A stretch of 64,000 bases of DNA from Gloeothece verrucosa PCC 7822 (GTDB lineage Bacteria > Cyanobacteriota > Cyanobacteriia > Cyanobacteriales > Microcystaceae). This document shows positions 33,601 to 41,606 of this stretch, piece after piece; position 1 is the stretch's first letter; every line of letters starts with the position of its first letter. Position numbers and translations under genes: made by a program. The notes below the pieces were generated by a model. It was not told the origin of the DNA, did not search any database, and was given only the letters and a program-made list of their open reading frames with translations. The stretch lies in the NCBI RefSeq assembly GCF_000147335.1, contig NC_014501.1, forward strand, positions 930,001 to 994,000, written 5' to 3'.

Positions 33601-34785
33601 AACGGCTTTGACTTTGAGGTCGCGCTGCGTTTTTTTAACCAGAGAGAAGAATTCCTGCGTTGAGAGCAAGCGAATAGAAGCTAAAGTTTCCCCATCAATC
33701 TCATCTATGTCACCGTTATCCTTATCCCGTTGACCCCACCAAGCGATTTTTGCTTCAAAACCGAGTGTTTCGAGATAGCCGATGGTGTTGCTGTAAATTT
33801 TGATGATGTTCTCGTTTACAAGACAACCTGCATCGGCAAATAGAATGGGTTGGAGGGCGATATTGTTGAGATTGCTGTTACTTTCTTCTCTTTGCGCTTC
33901 TATTTGCTCTTTTATGCTTTCCAGGTAAGTTTTAAGGGTTTCGGGGCTAGAAGCGAAGTTACCACCAGAAGCGCCTATAGTGTATATTCCAAGCCGCTCA
34001 CAAGTAATGGACGGTTTGAATGCTACTCCTTCGGTTAGGGCTACTGGGATGATGGTTTTGTCTTCTTTTTGCTTTTTAAACCATTTACTGATAACTTCAT
34101 GGGGTTCAGTGGAAGGCGCGAAAAACGCTAAGGGTAACTCGCCGTTTTTCAAGTGGACAGATGGGCCATCGTTTCGCCGTTTCTTTTCCGATGATGCCCA
34201 GAGGTATTTGGGGAATTCATCAAGGGAGTTATCCAGACGAATCTGCCAGCCCACTAACTGACCTTGCTCGTTGGCTATAGGGCAAAGAATCCCTGAAACG
34301 GGAACATAAAGCTTTTTGCCGCCCCGCAACACTCCCGCTAAATTGTCATCCACTTCGGTTTCAAGTTGCTGCCATTGCTTAACCGAGCGGTAGAGTCCCG
34401 CCTCGATTTGCTCATCGGTCATACCTCGTTCTTGCAGTTGGTGGCGATGTTCTTCACTTAGTTCTAGCTGGCTAAGGATAGAGTGAATAGCGATATCTCG
34501 TTCGGCATCAGTAAGAAGGCGGCTCAATCGTATTTGTTTTCGCTCCCGTTGTTGTCTTCTCATTTCTTGCCATTCGCGTCGCTTTTCTTCTGTCCAAGCT
34601 TCCGCACTCGCTTTGTCTGTCCACATTCCGAAGCCTAGACCGTCAAAGCCGCGAAAAACATAGTCACCTGGAGCCGCATCGAGTTCTCGACAGTGAACCA
34701 GTTCGGTTATTGTATTCTGGCGACAATCGTTACGAGTACCACCACAAACTGGGCAATCTCTTTTATAAAATCGTTTCCAACTCAT
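30670..34785 (-). CDS. Plasmid replication protein, CyRepA1 family
   Basis: The product has 1371 residues. It opens MSWKRFYKRDCPVCGGTR, a zinc-ribbon as in primases. About residues 220-380 form the DUF3854/Toprim-like part (PVALTEGVAFKPSIT, IGASGGNFA, ILFADAGC). A superfamily-2-like helicase follows with Walker A LKSPKGTGKS near 433, TPRRALGREQ, and Walker B VIIDESELA near 520, then TSSMGAGVSID and QMLSRVR. This primase-helicase layout is that of the CyRepA1 replication initiators of cyanobacterial plasmids. Residues about 1075-1300 hold four 57-residue repeats (SDSWGSQHS...NNNN...CCDA). The ATG overlaps the stop of 34782-35102 by four bases, so it is read in that operon. Confidence 0.85.
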   Translation of the reverse strand: MSWKRFYKRDCPVCGGTRNDCRQNTITELVHCRELDAAPGDYVFRGFDGLGFGMWTDKASAEAWTEEKRREWQEMRRQQRERKQIRLSRLLTDAERDIAIHSILSQLELSEEHRHQLQERGMTDEQIEAGLYRSVKQWQQLETEVDDNLAGVLRGGKKLYVPVSGILCPIANEQGQLVGWQIRLDNSLDEFPKYLWASSEKKRRNDGPSVHLKNGELPLAFFAPSTEPHEVISKWFKKQKEDKTIIPVALTEGVAFKPSITCERLGIYTIGASGGNFASSPETLKTYLESIKEQIEAQREESNSNLNNIALQPILFADAGCLVNENIIKIYSNTIGYLETLGFEAKIAWWGQRDKDNGDIDEIDGETLASIRLLSTQEFFSLVKKTQRDLKVKAVQRQLQSLTYEPNIRLRSRYLPDLAALIPKEGIVALKSPKGTGKSVQIQKIIESCQNGGMKIISLTPRRALGREQSLKWGITWGGDQISGLDRVTLLENMESLGICWDSVWKLLERDWSHSLVIIDESELALIHLLLSSTCKDKRPLILRVLENKIRESLANGGMLLIADADMSDLSINYFKALVPEAPVFVVTNEYVGKETQWSIEFHTGKKDTAIAQLIADLARPVIDNGVERQRKIAIPTDSQDQAEALERFIRECYPHLIVVRIDSSTTETDEGRSFVERPNDKLLEIKPDVLIYTSSMGAGVSIDMSWFDLMYAFFTGVLEPSQCRQMLSRVRENIPRIIWCRSRGKVEGNNSFLPEEIKEHLFTFHRETSILIDVAKAIAPDNPTDWQIRQAYDAIWNPQTQTWDNPHVNLYCSLIARKNYGLANLAAELHRQLIEEGHIIINSRGNDKTDEGSRVADIKKQLPKEEAEAISEAEDIPLDMALLMSQKNNPTKEQSHQIAKALLKAELPGIELTKEFIYKATTKDRRKWLNAQKLFWYSQNPDKTKILDLREWLDHLWQFVNGAVYLPDIRTYSFQIKVLQDIGLFESIDLKNPDKEYSGDDEGIQEVLRLARKFSRSINTAFNFKVTLQTKPIQFINRLLNRVGLHLKFERQVKGRQRFYRLALDKFNDPDRIAVLDSLNRKWEQLGSESDSWASQRKPVEINNTDESCDPQNLCLVNNIHESVEATGEISAQKTLTSKPIQAASESDSWGSQHSPINNNNNGDCCDARPFSMTNNIDETVKGIKEISVEKTPSPKAVQLSSGSNSWGSQHSLINNNNRGECCEAQPLSLDNNINETVEATGTIAEQETFSPKRVQAVSESDSWGSQHSLTINNNNGECCDAQTEPATFTEDFPRVHIPEEYREGVLEIEQWLSDTVTDTPENFKGMLNVAIEYLRLIPKARKWLWEQMTREVKVTIWQLFPDYYQLLAR
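30930..31560. repeat. Four 171-bp tandem repeats inside the rep gene
   Basis: The block CCAGGAATCAGACTCAGA (or close variant) begins at 30991, 31162, 31333 and 31504, an exact 171-bp period (57 codons). Each unit also has GCGAGTGTTGTGA and a stretch of ATTATTATT triplets. The protein part is low-complexity and hydrophilic, so selection may act on the DNA. Such repeats could serve as iterons of the origin. Confidence 0.8.
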
Positions 34786-35102
34786 ATCTGTCCCTCCTGG
34801 TTTTTACAAGAAGGGGCGCAAAGTTGTTCTAGGAACTGGAGCAATTGAGCGGCACAGGCGGGTTTATTCTTCTTGTCAACAGTCCAATCCCATTGCCGAG
34901 TAACTTTTTCTATGAGTTCGGCTTGTGCTTTCGTGAACTGCCCTGGAATTTGAAGTCCCGTTTCACCGTGAACGAGACGATATTCCCATTCCGGCAGGAC
35001 TCGCTCATTAAAGGGGATAAATTCCAAGAAAAGAGGATAAATTGAATCTTCTATTGGGAAGAGTTCGGTTTGAACTACGTTTTGAACTGAGGCAGTAACC
35101 AT
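34782..35102 (-). CDS. Small gene upstream of CyRepA1
   Basis: The product has 106 residues, MVTASVQNVVQTELFPIED, LEFIPFNERVLPEWEYRL, QIPGQFTKAQAELIEKVTRQW, then CAAQLLQFLEQLC. It overlaps rep by four bases and is followed in the same operon. The copy at 30009-30263 shows that the first 75 residues are conserved. It probably helps or controls replication, judging from position alone. Confidence 0.7.
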   Translation of the reverse strand: MVTASVQNVVQTELFPIEDSIYPLFLEFIPFNERVLPEWEYRLVHGETGLQIPGQFTKAQAELIEKVTRQWDWTVDKKNKPACAAQLLQFLEQLCAPSCKNQEGQI

Positions 35103-35410
35103 TTTGTTCCTCCTAAATTTTTCTCCGAAGGAACTGTCCTGATTCCCTACTACAGAAATGCCCGAACGCAGCTAGAGCTTTACATCTAAAAATAGATACT
35201 AGGCTCTAACGTAGCGAGAACAGCTTGCGGGAAATAAGGGAAGCCGTACCGCTACTTATTGCTGATTGCTGGCAAAAGTCCGTAAAAGGTAGGATTGCAA
35301 GAAGTTCCTAGGTTTCGTGGCATTCTAATTGGGGTGTTGGCGTTACTCTCTCTTTCATCTCGCTACAGAAAGTAAGAGTCGGTTGCCAATAACCCCAATC
35401 ACAATAGCCG
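35103..35410. other. Spacer in the replication control region
   Basis: 308 bp between the HTH regulator and the small rep-upstream gene. Several short blocks in it are conserved in the inverted copy at 29622-30000 (for example GATTGGGGTTATTGGCAAC and CCTAGGAACTTCTTGCAATC). Conservation outside genes points to a regulatory RNA, promoter or origin element. Confidence 0.45.
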
Positions 35411-35785
35411 CTAGGCACTGAAACGACGCAATCTCTTGACTTCCGCCATCAATTCATATCGTTCATAGCAAATTCCTAAGAATCGCTGATGGATAGGGGG
35501 CATATCGTTAAAGTCGATACCCTTACCCCAGTTGAAAATGGTCTGACGCTTGACTCCCAATACTCGTACAAACAGTGCTATACACTGTTTTCGATAACCC
35601 TGTTGCATCTCGGCCCTCAAGATTTCCACTTCGGGCAAGCCGTCTAGACCGAACATTTTCCGGCAGAATTCACGCGGACTTAATGAGGGCGGCTTAATTT
35701 CGAGGGCATACTTGGTACAGAGATACGTATCTTGATTAGCATCAGAACTCTGCGGTTTAGGAACAAACTCGTTTCTTGTTAGCAT
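35411..35785 (-). CDS. HTH-type regulator associated with CyRepA1
   Basis: The product has 124 residues. The middle and C-terminal part, QCIALFVRVLGVKRQTIFNW then FNDMPPIHQRFL and YELMAEVKRLRRFSA, has a helix-turn-helix look (VLGVKRQTIFNWG). Small proteins of this kind precede CyRepA1 genes on cyanobacterial plasmids. A copy of its C-terminal third lies at 29499-29621. It likely controls rep expression or copy number. Confidence 0.65.
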   Translation of the reverse strand: MLTRNEFVPKPQSSDANQDTYLCTKYALEIKPPSLSPREFCRKMFGLDGLPEVEILRAEMQQGYRKQCIALFVRVLGVKRQTIFNWGKGIDFNDMPPIHQRFLGICYERYELMAEVKRLRRFSA

Positions 35786-36504
35786 GGTATTTGCTCTCCA
35801 TGTCTGGTCGTGTCAGATGTGGGGGGAAATCGTCGGTAGTAAGTGCTGCAATCACTGAACCCGGCGTTAGTATTCCTCTCTTCTCTGGTTTATAGAACGA
35901 TGGTACTGCAAGAATTGGAGTCTTGCAACTTCATTCTACTTTCATTTAATTGGTTTTTTTTGGAAAAAGTGAGAAATTAAGTTTAAAAAATTATTGAACT
36001 TAGGCTTTAGTTACTATTACTAATTTAGATATTATTGAGTAAAAATATTAACTTTTATTGATTAAATTATTAGTCTAATCTCTATCTAAAGATAGATAAG
36101 ATAGGTCAGTAATAATTACCCATTAGATGAGGCTTAAAAATATAATTTCCATGATTTTATGAATTTTTCTTGATTATACAAAAAGTTCAGATTTAAAGAA
36201 AATATTTTCTTATAAGTTGGAGCTTGGACAATACGGAATAATTAACTATGTGACTTTTTTACAGTCAATGGTGTAAGAGAAATTAGAGAGAAAAGGTTTG
36301 TCGTTCAAAAGTGCGAGTCGGGCAAGCATTTGATGTAAACACTAAGCTACCCGAACTTGTTTCTTTTTGGATGTCGTTGCCAGCACCCCCGAAGAAATTC
36401 AAGATTCTTCTCTAGCAAGATGGAGCAATTCTTTGTCTCAAAGTTCTATTTCCAATACTATGTGACGCGAAGCATACTCCACAAAAACCCAAAAAGTTGA
36501 CACT
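35786..36504. other. Long non-coding region, candidate origin or promoter area
   Basis: About 720 bp upstream of the replication control genes. Positions 35930-36240 are very AT-rich, with a short palindrome TCTATCTAAAGATAGA near 36080. This suits an origin unwinding region, but I find no clear iterons. The part 36300-36430 may be a decayed coding fragment I cannot name. Confidence 0.4.
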
Positions 36505-36527
36505 GAAGTCACGATTGAAGTGACTTC
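36505..36527. terminator. Hairpin at the end of the kinase gene
   Basis: GAAGTCAC and GTGACTTC pair with loop GATTGAA. The hairpin overlaps the kinase stop codon. On the minus strand the text continues GTGTCAACTTTTTGG, a weak T-run. It probably ends the caspase-VMAP operon. Confidence 0.45.
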
Positions 36528-38586
36528 ATTCAAAATCTAATTCTTTGTATCTTTTACCCGTACATAACCAATATATAGGAGAAACTAATCCAAAAGGTTT
36601 CCATCGGGCAGGGTCTTTTATTATAGAAGTAACACCATATTCACTACGGCTAAGTATAACTGAGTTGGGTTCATAAAAATGTTGATCCAAAAAGCCAAAA
36701 GCAGATGAATAAAAATATTCTACCTGATTTCCTCGGTTTTTCCATGTTTGTAATTGTTTATAGATTTGTGGAAAACGAGATGACACTATTTCATCAGGAG
36801 CATATTTATTAAGTTGTATTTTTAATAGATCAGATTTAGCTAGAATAACAGCAATTTTTTTTAATAAACCTTTGTGCATTGTGTCTATAGATTTGAAAAA
36901 CTCATAAATTGTTCTGGCGTCTTTTTCATCTTGTCGAGATTGACTGTCAATAAACAATATTAAACTTTGGGAGTCTAGTATATCTGCTATATAATCTTGA
37001 AATATTAAAGAATTATATTCTCGTCTATCAATAAATCCAGAAAAAAACTCTCCAGCATAATCTTTACAAAGGATATTTAATTCAAAATTAGTATTTGATA
37101 GGAAAATATTTAAGAGATTTTTCCATGAAAATTGTTTTTTTAAAAATACTCTTATGCTTAGAGAATAATGATTCATTTCATCAATATTATTGAATCTGGT
37201 TGGTTCTAGTAATAAACCTTGAGCTATGATATTTTGTGCTAAATCAATTAAAGAATATCCATCTGAGTTCACAGGTACAACACTTTGAATTATGGAAGAA
37301 CTGGTATTTTGCAGATTAGCAAGAGCAGCTAAGTATGTGGTTTTGCCGACATTACGATCTCCTATTAAGCTAAATCGAGCAGATAGAGGGGAAAATGAGC
37401 GATAATTCTTAGTGTCTGATTCGATCTTTACATCATTTGGCGATAATACATTGATTGTTTGTAATTGCGTTGGTGATATAGTTTCTTGACTAACTTGACT
37501 AGGATTAAATGGATGCAATGAATTCAGAGCATTGATAAATTCATCCATATTTTGATATCGATCTGCTACTTTGATTTGCATTCCTTTTAAAATAAGTTGC
37601 TCAATATCTGGCTCTATATTAGGTACTAGCTGTCTTGGTGGAATGAGTGTATCTGATAACACTCTATCTGTTGCAGCAACGGGCATTTGTCCAGTTGCTA
37701 ACTCATACATTGATGCACATAAAGAATAGATATCTGAACTTGGGCTTCTCTTAGCGGTTAAAGCATATTGTTCAAGAGGTGCATATCCAGGAGTTAAAAT
37801 TACAGTCATTTTTTGGGTTATTCCGGCAGCATATTCCCGAGCAGCACCAAAATCTATCAAAATGGGTCTGTCATTTTCATCAACAATAATATTGTCAGGT
37901 TTAACATCTCTATGAAGAATATTTTCAGAATGTACAACTTTTAATGCTTCAGCAATTTGACTAAAATAATGTCTAAGTTTAGTCGTTGATAATGGTCCTT
38001 CTTCTGCAAGGATTGTATAAAGGGATTTTCCCTGAATGAAACTCATAATAATATAAGCAGTATTATTTTCCTCAAACCAATCATATATTCTAACAATATT
38101 AGGATGAATACATCTTGAGATAAATTTTGCTTCATCTAGAAAAGTTCTAACTAAGTTAGATTTTTGATTAGAGATAAATGGCGGCCAAAGAATTTTTGAG
38201 TTTGTACGCACTGAACGTTCAGGTAACAATTCCTTTATAAAAACTTTTCTCTGATTGTATAAATTAATTGCCTTATAAGCAATTGTAAATCCACCTTGGC
38301 CAATAACTGCTTCAATTTTATATTGACCTTGTTTAAGCAGATAGTTAATAGGTAAATATAAAGGATATTGGAAAGAAGATGAATTTAATTCCGCTCCACA
38401 GGTTAGACAAAATTCACTACCAGAAGGGTTGTCAATGAGACAAGCAGGACAAGTGATAGTTAACTCAGACCCGCAGGCATCACAATATTCGCTACCAATA
38501 GTGTTCTTATCATAACCACAAGCAGAACAAGAGATAGTTAAATCAGAGACATGGTTTTCTGGGATGGAAGATGGATTTAATGCCAC
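36526..38586 (-). CDS. Zinc-ribbon Ser/Thr protein kinase fused to a P-loop GTPase-like domain
   Basis: The product has 686 residues from the GTG at 38586. Two zinc-ribbons come first (CSACG...CDACG and CPAC...CLTCG). A protein kinase follows: glycine loop IGQGGFTIAYK (about 95), Lys 118 in FIKE, HRDVKPDN at 225, DFGAAR at 245, GYAPLEQ. After a linker comes a GTPase-like domain with P-loop LIGDRNVGKTTYL (about 408), DYAGE and AKSD. No ATG exists at the 5' end. The frame upstream still encodes NPSGSEFCLTCGV, a third ribbon, then meets a stop at the junction with the gene before. So the N-terminus is truncated and translation may depend on coupling. It is last in the caspase operon. Confidence 0.75.
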   Translation of the reverse strand: MALNPSSIPENHVSDLTISCSACGYDKNTIGSEYCDACGSELTITCPACLIDNPSGSEFCLTCGAELNSSSFQYPLYLPINYLLKQGQYKIEAVIGQGGFTIAYKAINLYNQRKVFIKELLPERSVRTNSKILWPPFISNQKSNLVRTFLDEAKFISRCIHPNIVRIYDWFEENNTAYIIMSFIQGKSLYTILAEEGPLSTTKLRHYFSQIAEALKVVHSENILHRDVKPDNIIVDENDRPILIDFGAAREYAAGITQKMTVILTPGYAPLEQYALTAKRSPSSDIYSLCASMYELATGQMPVAATDRVLSDTLIPPRQLVPNIEPDIEQLILKGMQIKVADRYQNMDEFINALNSLHPFNPSQVSQETISPTQLQTINVLSPNDVKIESDTKNYRSFSPLSARFSLIGDRNVGKTTYLAALANLQNTSSSIIQSVVPVNSDGYSLIDLAQNIIAQGLLLEPTRFNNIDEMNHYSLSIRVFLKKQFSWKNLLNIFLSNTNFELNILCKDYAGEFFSGFIDRREYNSLIFQDYIADILDSQSLILFIDSQSRQDEKDARTIYEFFKSIDTMHKGLLKKIAVILAKSDLLKIQLNKYAPDEIVSSRFPQIYKQLQTWKNRGNQVEYFYSSAFGFLDQHFYEPNSVILSRSEYGVTSIIKDPARWKPFGLVSPIYWLCTGKRYKELDFE

Positions 38587-38608
38587 TCCACAGGTTAGAC
38601 AAAATTCA

Positions 38609-38992
38609 CTACCAGAAGGGTTTTAACGCCCGTGCTAAATTTAAAGGTTCACGTAAAGAAAGAGCATCAGGAACTTTAAAGGATAAATCCGAAGAGTTTG
38701 AGTTTTCTTGTCGACTTTGGGGGTAAAGACCCGCTTTTTGTTCTTTTGATGGCTGAATTGATGTTTCTTCTAAATCTGAAGATTTTGGTTCAGGTTTTTG
38801 TGATGTTTCCTGCTCTGGTTTAATTTTCTCGTTTTTATTCCCTCTTTCTTTTTCGGTTTTCCGGGATAAGCCAGAAGAGACTGACTCAGCATGAAATTCC
38901 TGCATTTGAAGTGCCAGCCAAATTGTATCAGCTATTTCTTCGGCTGACATTTCTATTTCTTTACTCAATGCAGTAATTAACTGATCAATCAT
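38609..38992 (-). CDS. SAV_2336-like N-terminal domain protein, 3'-truncated
   Basis: The product has 127 residues. MIDQLITALSKEIEMSAEEIADTIWLALQM is the start of SAV_2336 N-terminal-domain-related proteins, which work with MoxR ATPases. A low-complexity linker follows, then VPDALSLREPLNLARALKPFW. In full-length relatives this last block (RALKPLMRRV) leads on into several hundred more residues. Here the sequence changes after AACCCTT (38616-38622) into the zinc-ribbon DNA of the kinase gene and stops at TAG. The start overlaps the MoxR stop by four bases. Probably non-functional or reduced to its adaptor domain. Confidence 0.65.
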   Translation of the reverse strand: MIDQLITALSKEIEMSAEEIADTIWLALQMQEFHAESVSSGLSRKTEKERGNKNEKIKPEQETSQKPEPKSSDLEETSIQPSKEQKAGLYPQSRQENSNSSDLSFKVPDALSLREPLNLARALKPFW

Positions 38993-40035
38993 CTGTCCTC
39001 CACACTGGTTAAGTATTTTAACAATACTTCAATCAGGTCTTCTGCTTCTGCTGGTTCCGGTTTAAACTGGCGAGTGACTATATAAATAGCATTCAGCAGT
39101 TGATCCGTTGCTATATCCCCACTTTTTCGCAATGTTCTAAATTTTTCAATTAATTGATTAATTTTTTCCTCATCTTGTGTTACCACATCACTGCCTAAAT
39201 GTGCTTTAACAATGTCTTTCAAAGCGGTTGCATCAGGTTCATAAGGCATATTTAATCTTAAACAACGTCTCAGAAAAGCTGGCGGAAAATCTCGCTCACC
39301 GTTATTAGTTAACAAAATAAAAGGGAAATTTAAAGAGCGCACTTTACCTTCTTTAATCGGTACATCCATTCCATCATAAGTGCGAACTTCTACCTGATTA
39401 ACTTCTTTGGAAATACGTGATAATTCTGGAATTTCAAATTCGCCTTCTTCAAACAGATTGAGTAAATCATTAGGTAAATTAATATCACTTTTGTCTATTT
39501 CATCAATTAGCAACACGCGAGGACGACGGGAAGGAAGAAGGGCTGTACCTAATGGGCCTAGTTGAATGTAGCGACCAATATCCTTACTTGTATCACCTAT
39601 TTGCACATCTTGCAGACGGGCGATCGCATCATAACGATATAATCCTTCTTGTAAGGTTGAACGAGCAGTAATATACCAGGGTAATACAGCGCCTAGTTTT
39701 AGTTCATAAGCTACAGCATAAGCCAAAGAGGTTTTACCTGTGCCCGGTTTTCCTGTTACTAATAAAGGTCGTCTTAAATACAGGGCTGCATTGACCATAT
39801 TAATAAGAGTATTTATATCATTACTTTTATCAGTATGAATCCGAAAACTTTGACCCCTTTGTTGATCTCTTGTATTCTCCTCTAATCCTTGACAAAAATT
39901 TTGCCAGCGTTCTTCAATTTCTTGAATTATTACATCATCTGTTCCAATAAACTTACGCCAACTAGGAGGTTCAGGAAGACGATTAATATCATCATGGGGT
40001 TCGCTATTACCTTTAAAAATTTTCCAATCAGTCAT
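38989..40035 (-). CDS. MoxR-type AAA+ ATPase
   Basis: The product has 348 residues. Walker A GKPGTGKT is at about 95-102, Walker B VLLIDEID at 174-181, then NLFEEGEFEIPEL, sensor FILLTNNGERDFPPAFLRRC. The AAA core is preceded by a helical N-terminus. MoxR ATPases work as chaperone-like remodellers with vWA or VMAP-type partners. It follows the VMAP-C gene by 21 bp and overlaps the truncated SAV_2336-like gene, so it is the centre of a conflict-type operon. Confidence 0.85.
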   Translation of the reverse strand: MTDWKIFKGNSEPHDDINRLPEPPSWRKFIGTDDVIIQEIEERWQNFCQGLEENTRDQQRGQSFRIHTDKSNDINTLINMVNAALYLRRPLLVTGKPGTGKTSLAYAVAYELKLGAVLPWYITARSTLQEGLYRYDAIARLQDVQIGDTSKDIGRYIQLGPLGTALLPSRRPRVLLIDEIDKSDINLPNDLLNLFEEGEFEIPELSRISKEVNQVEVRTYDGMDVPIKEGKVRSLNFPFILLTNNGERDFPPAFLRRCLRLNMPYEPDATALKDIVKAHLGSDVVTQDEEKINQLIEKFRTLRKSGDIATDQLLNAIYIVTRQFKPEPAEAEDLIEVLLKYLTSVEDR

Positions 40036-40056
40036 ATTATTAATCTAAACTCCTTG

Positions 40057-41592
40057 TTATTGTCCAGGTGGTGTTAATTCAAGCATGACATTAGGGGTAA
40101 GACGATTAGGATCTTCCCAAAGCAGGGCTAAATGAAAGCCTAAATGAGGTTCAGTTTGAGCGTCAGCTTGCTGCCTAAGTTCTCTAACTGATTCACATAA
40201 ATGACATAAGGGTTTCAAACTTAATATTTTATCTATTTCTGCCACCTGCTCAAAATTAGGGATATCATATCTTGGCCAAATAGCAATAGGTGTTGTTGCG
40301 GTTAAAATAGCTTTAAATAAATCCTTATTTTTTGCTTTTGGGGGAGCGCAAGTAACTTTAAGTCCGATCTTTTCTTTTAAACTATTTCTCAACAACTTCC
40401 AATTAAAAGTTTCCATCTCTTCAAGATGTTCAAATAATTCTTGAACCAATTCATTATGTAAAACGGTTTTAACCTTATTCCAATAATTATACCAATCCGA
40501 TAAATAATAGTCTAAATATTCAAGATTTAAACGTTCTAGCGATCGCAATCGAATGGGATACTTAATCCCCAAAGTTATGTCTTCCACTATTGGATCAGAA
40601 ATTTTCCAGCGATCTATCTCTGTCCCTATCAAATCAATCGGTAAAAATACCTCAATAATTAGCTGATATTGTTTTCCCCTAAGATATTTAAGGCTTGTCT
40701 TCAAAAATTTGTTGATTTTTTTGGGGATGTCATTAAATTTACATAAGGTTCCTACTTGTTGTTCATCTCGCTCAAGTAATGAGCTATATTTAGAAATGTC
40801 ATTTGCTGGTGCTGAGTCATCTTTAATTAACCAAGCATTTAGGATAAATTGTTCATTATCATCATCACAACGCTCGATAGTAACAATTAAATAAGATTCA
40901 AGTTGTCCTTCTTTGTGAGAAGAAAAATTTGCATTCAGTTTAGCATTATTATCGTTTTGAGGCTTTTTTGATGCTAATCCTTCAGCTAACGCAATCAATG
41001 TACTACGGATTTCTTGAGGAACGTTTTCATCTTGACTTAACCGATTTAAAAAATTAGATAATCTTCTAAATTCCTCAAGATTTTGTAAAATTTGGGTAAG
41101 ATTATTTCCCTTTAAATCCCACACTCCCGCATCGGGAGGTAAAGCATCTTGATAGGCTTGTTGAATACTTTCTTGAGGAATACTTGAAAAATCTAAATCC
41201 TTTAATGAATCTTGAGAAATATTTTTTAAATTACTGTCTTTAGCCAGCAATTGAATAAATGTACAATTTTCATAAGTATTAGATTTATTAATATCTCTTG
41301 CGGCTGCATCGCCCCCCTGAGTATTTTGATGAATATCGTTTGTTTGTAATAAGTCGTGTAGTTTTTTAACTAATGTTTCTGGATCGGTATTTTGATTGAT
41401 GACAACGCGATTATTGTTTCCAACAATGTTTTTATTTCCAGTAATAATGACCGCTTCTGTAGCGTCTCCTTCAATCGCAACGGAACCTTTTGCAGAAGCG
41501 ATTGTAAATTTAGCGATGAGTGCCGCGATTTCGGCTTCGTTTTGCAATTTTTCCTCAAGAATTGCTTTGAGTGCCTCTAATTGTTTTGACAT
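40057..41592 (-). CDS. VMAP-C domain protein with N-terminal adaptor
   Basis: The product has 511 residues. Residues 1-35 form a helix; 38-66 are a Gly/Asn-rich strand motif (TGNKNIVGNN at 51). A second such stretch, QNTQGGDAAARDIN, follows near 90. A helical part around 125-210 (LKDLDFSSIPQESIQQAYQD) looks like an effector-associated segment. Residues about 225-511 match VMAP-C: IAIWPRYDIPN and the ending HLGFHLALLWEDPNR. VMAP means vWA-MoxR-associated protein; these belong to NTP-dependent conflict systems described by the Aravind group. No vWA gene lies here. It lies between caspase and MoxR. Confidence 0.7.
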   Translation of the reverse strand: MSKQLEALKAILEEKLQNEAEIAALIAKFTIASAKGSVAIEGDATEAVIITGNKNIVGNNNRVVINQNTDPETLVKKLHDLLQTNDIHQNTQGGDAAARDINKSNTYENCTFIQLLAKDSNLKNISQDSLKDLDFSSIPQESIQQAYQDALPPDAGVWDLKGNNLTQILQNLEEFRRLSNFLNRLSQDENVPQEIRSTLIALAEGLASKKPQNDNNAKLNANFSSHKEGQLESYLIVTIERCDDDNEQFILNAWLIKDDSAPANDISKYSSLLERDEQQVGTLCKFNDIPKKINKFLKTSLKYLRGKQYQLIIEVFLPIDLIGTEIDRWKISDPIVEDITLGIKYPIRLRSLERLNLEYLDYYLSDWYNYWNKVKTVLHNELVQELFEHLEEMETFNWKLLRNSLKEKIGLKVTCAPPKAKNKDLFKAILTATTPIAIWPRYDIPNFEQVAEIDKILSLKPLCHLCESVRELRQQADAQTEPHLGFHLALLWEDPNRLTPNVMLELTPPGQ

Positions 41593-41606
41593 AGTTCTCT
41601 TATGCC

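Noticed and set aside
36310..36430. Possible gene fragment reading RVGQAFDVNTKLPELVSFW
   Set aside because: I cannot match it to a family and it has no start or ribosome site.
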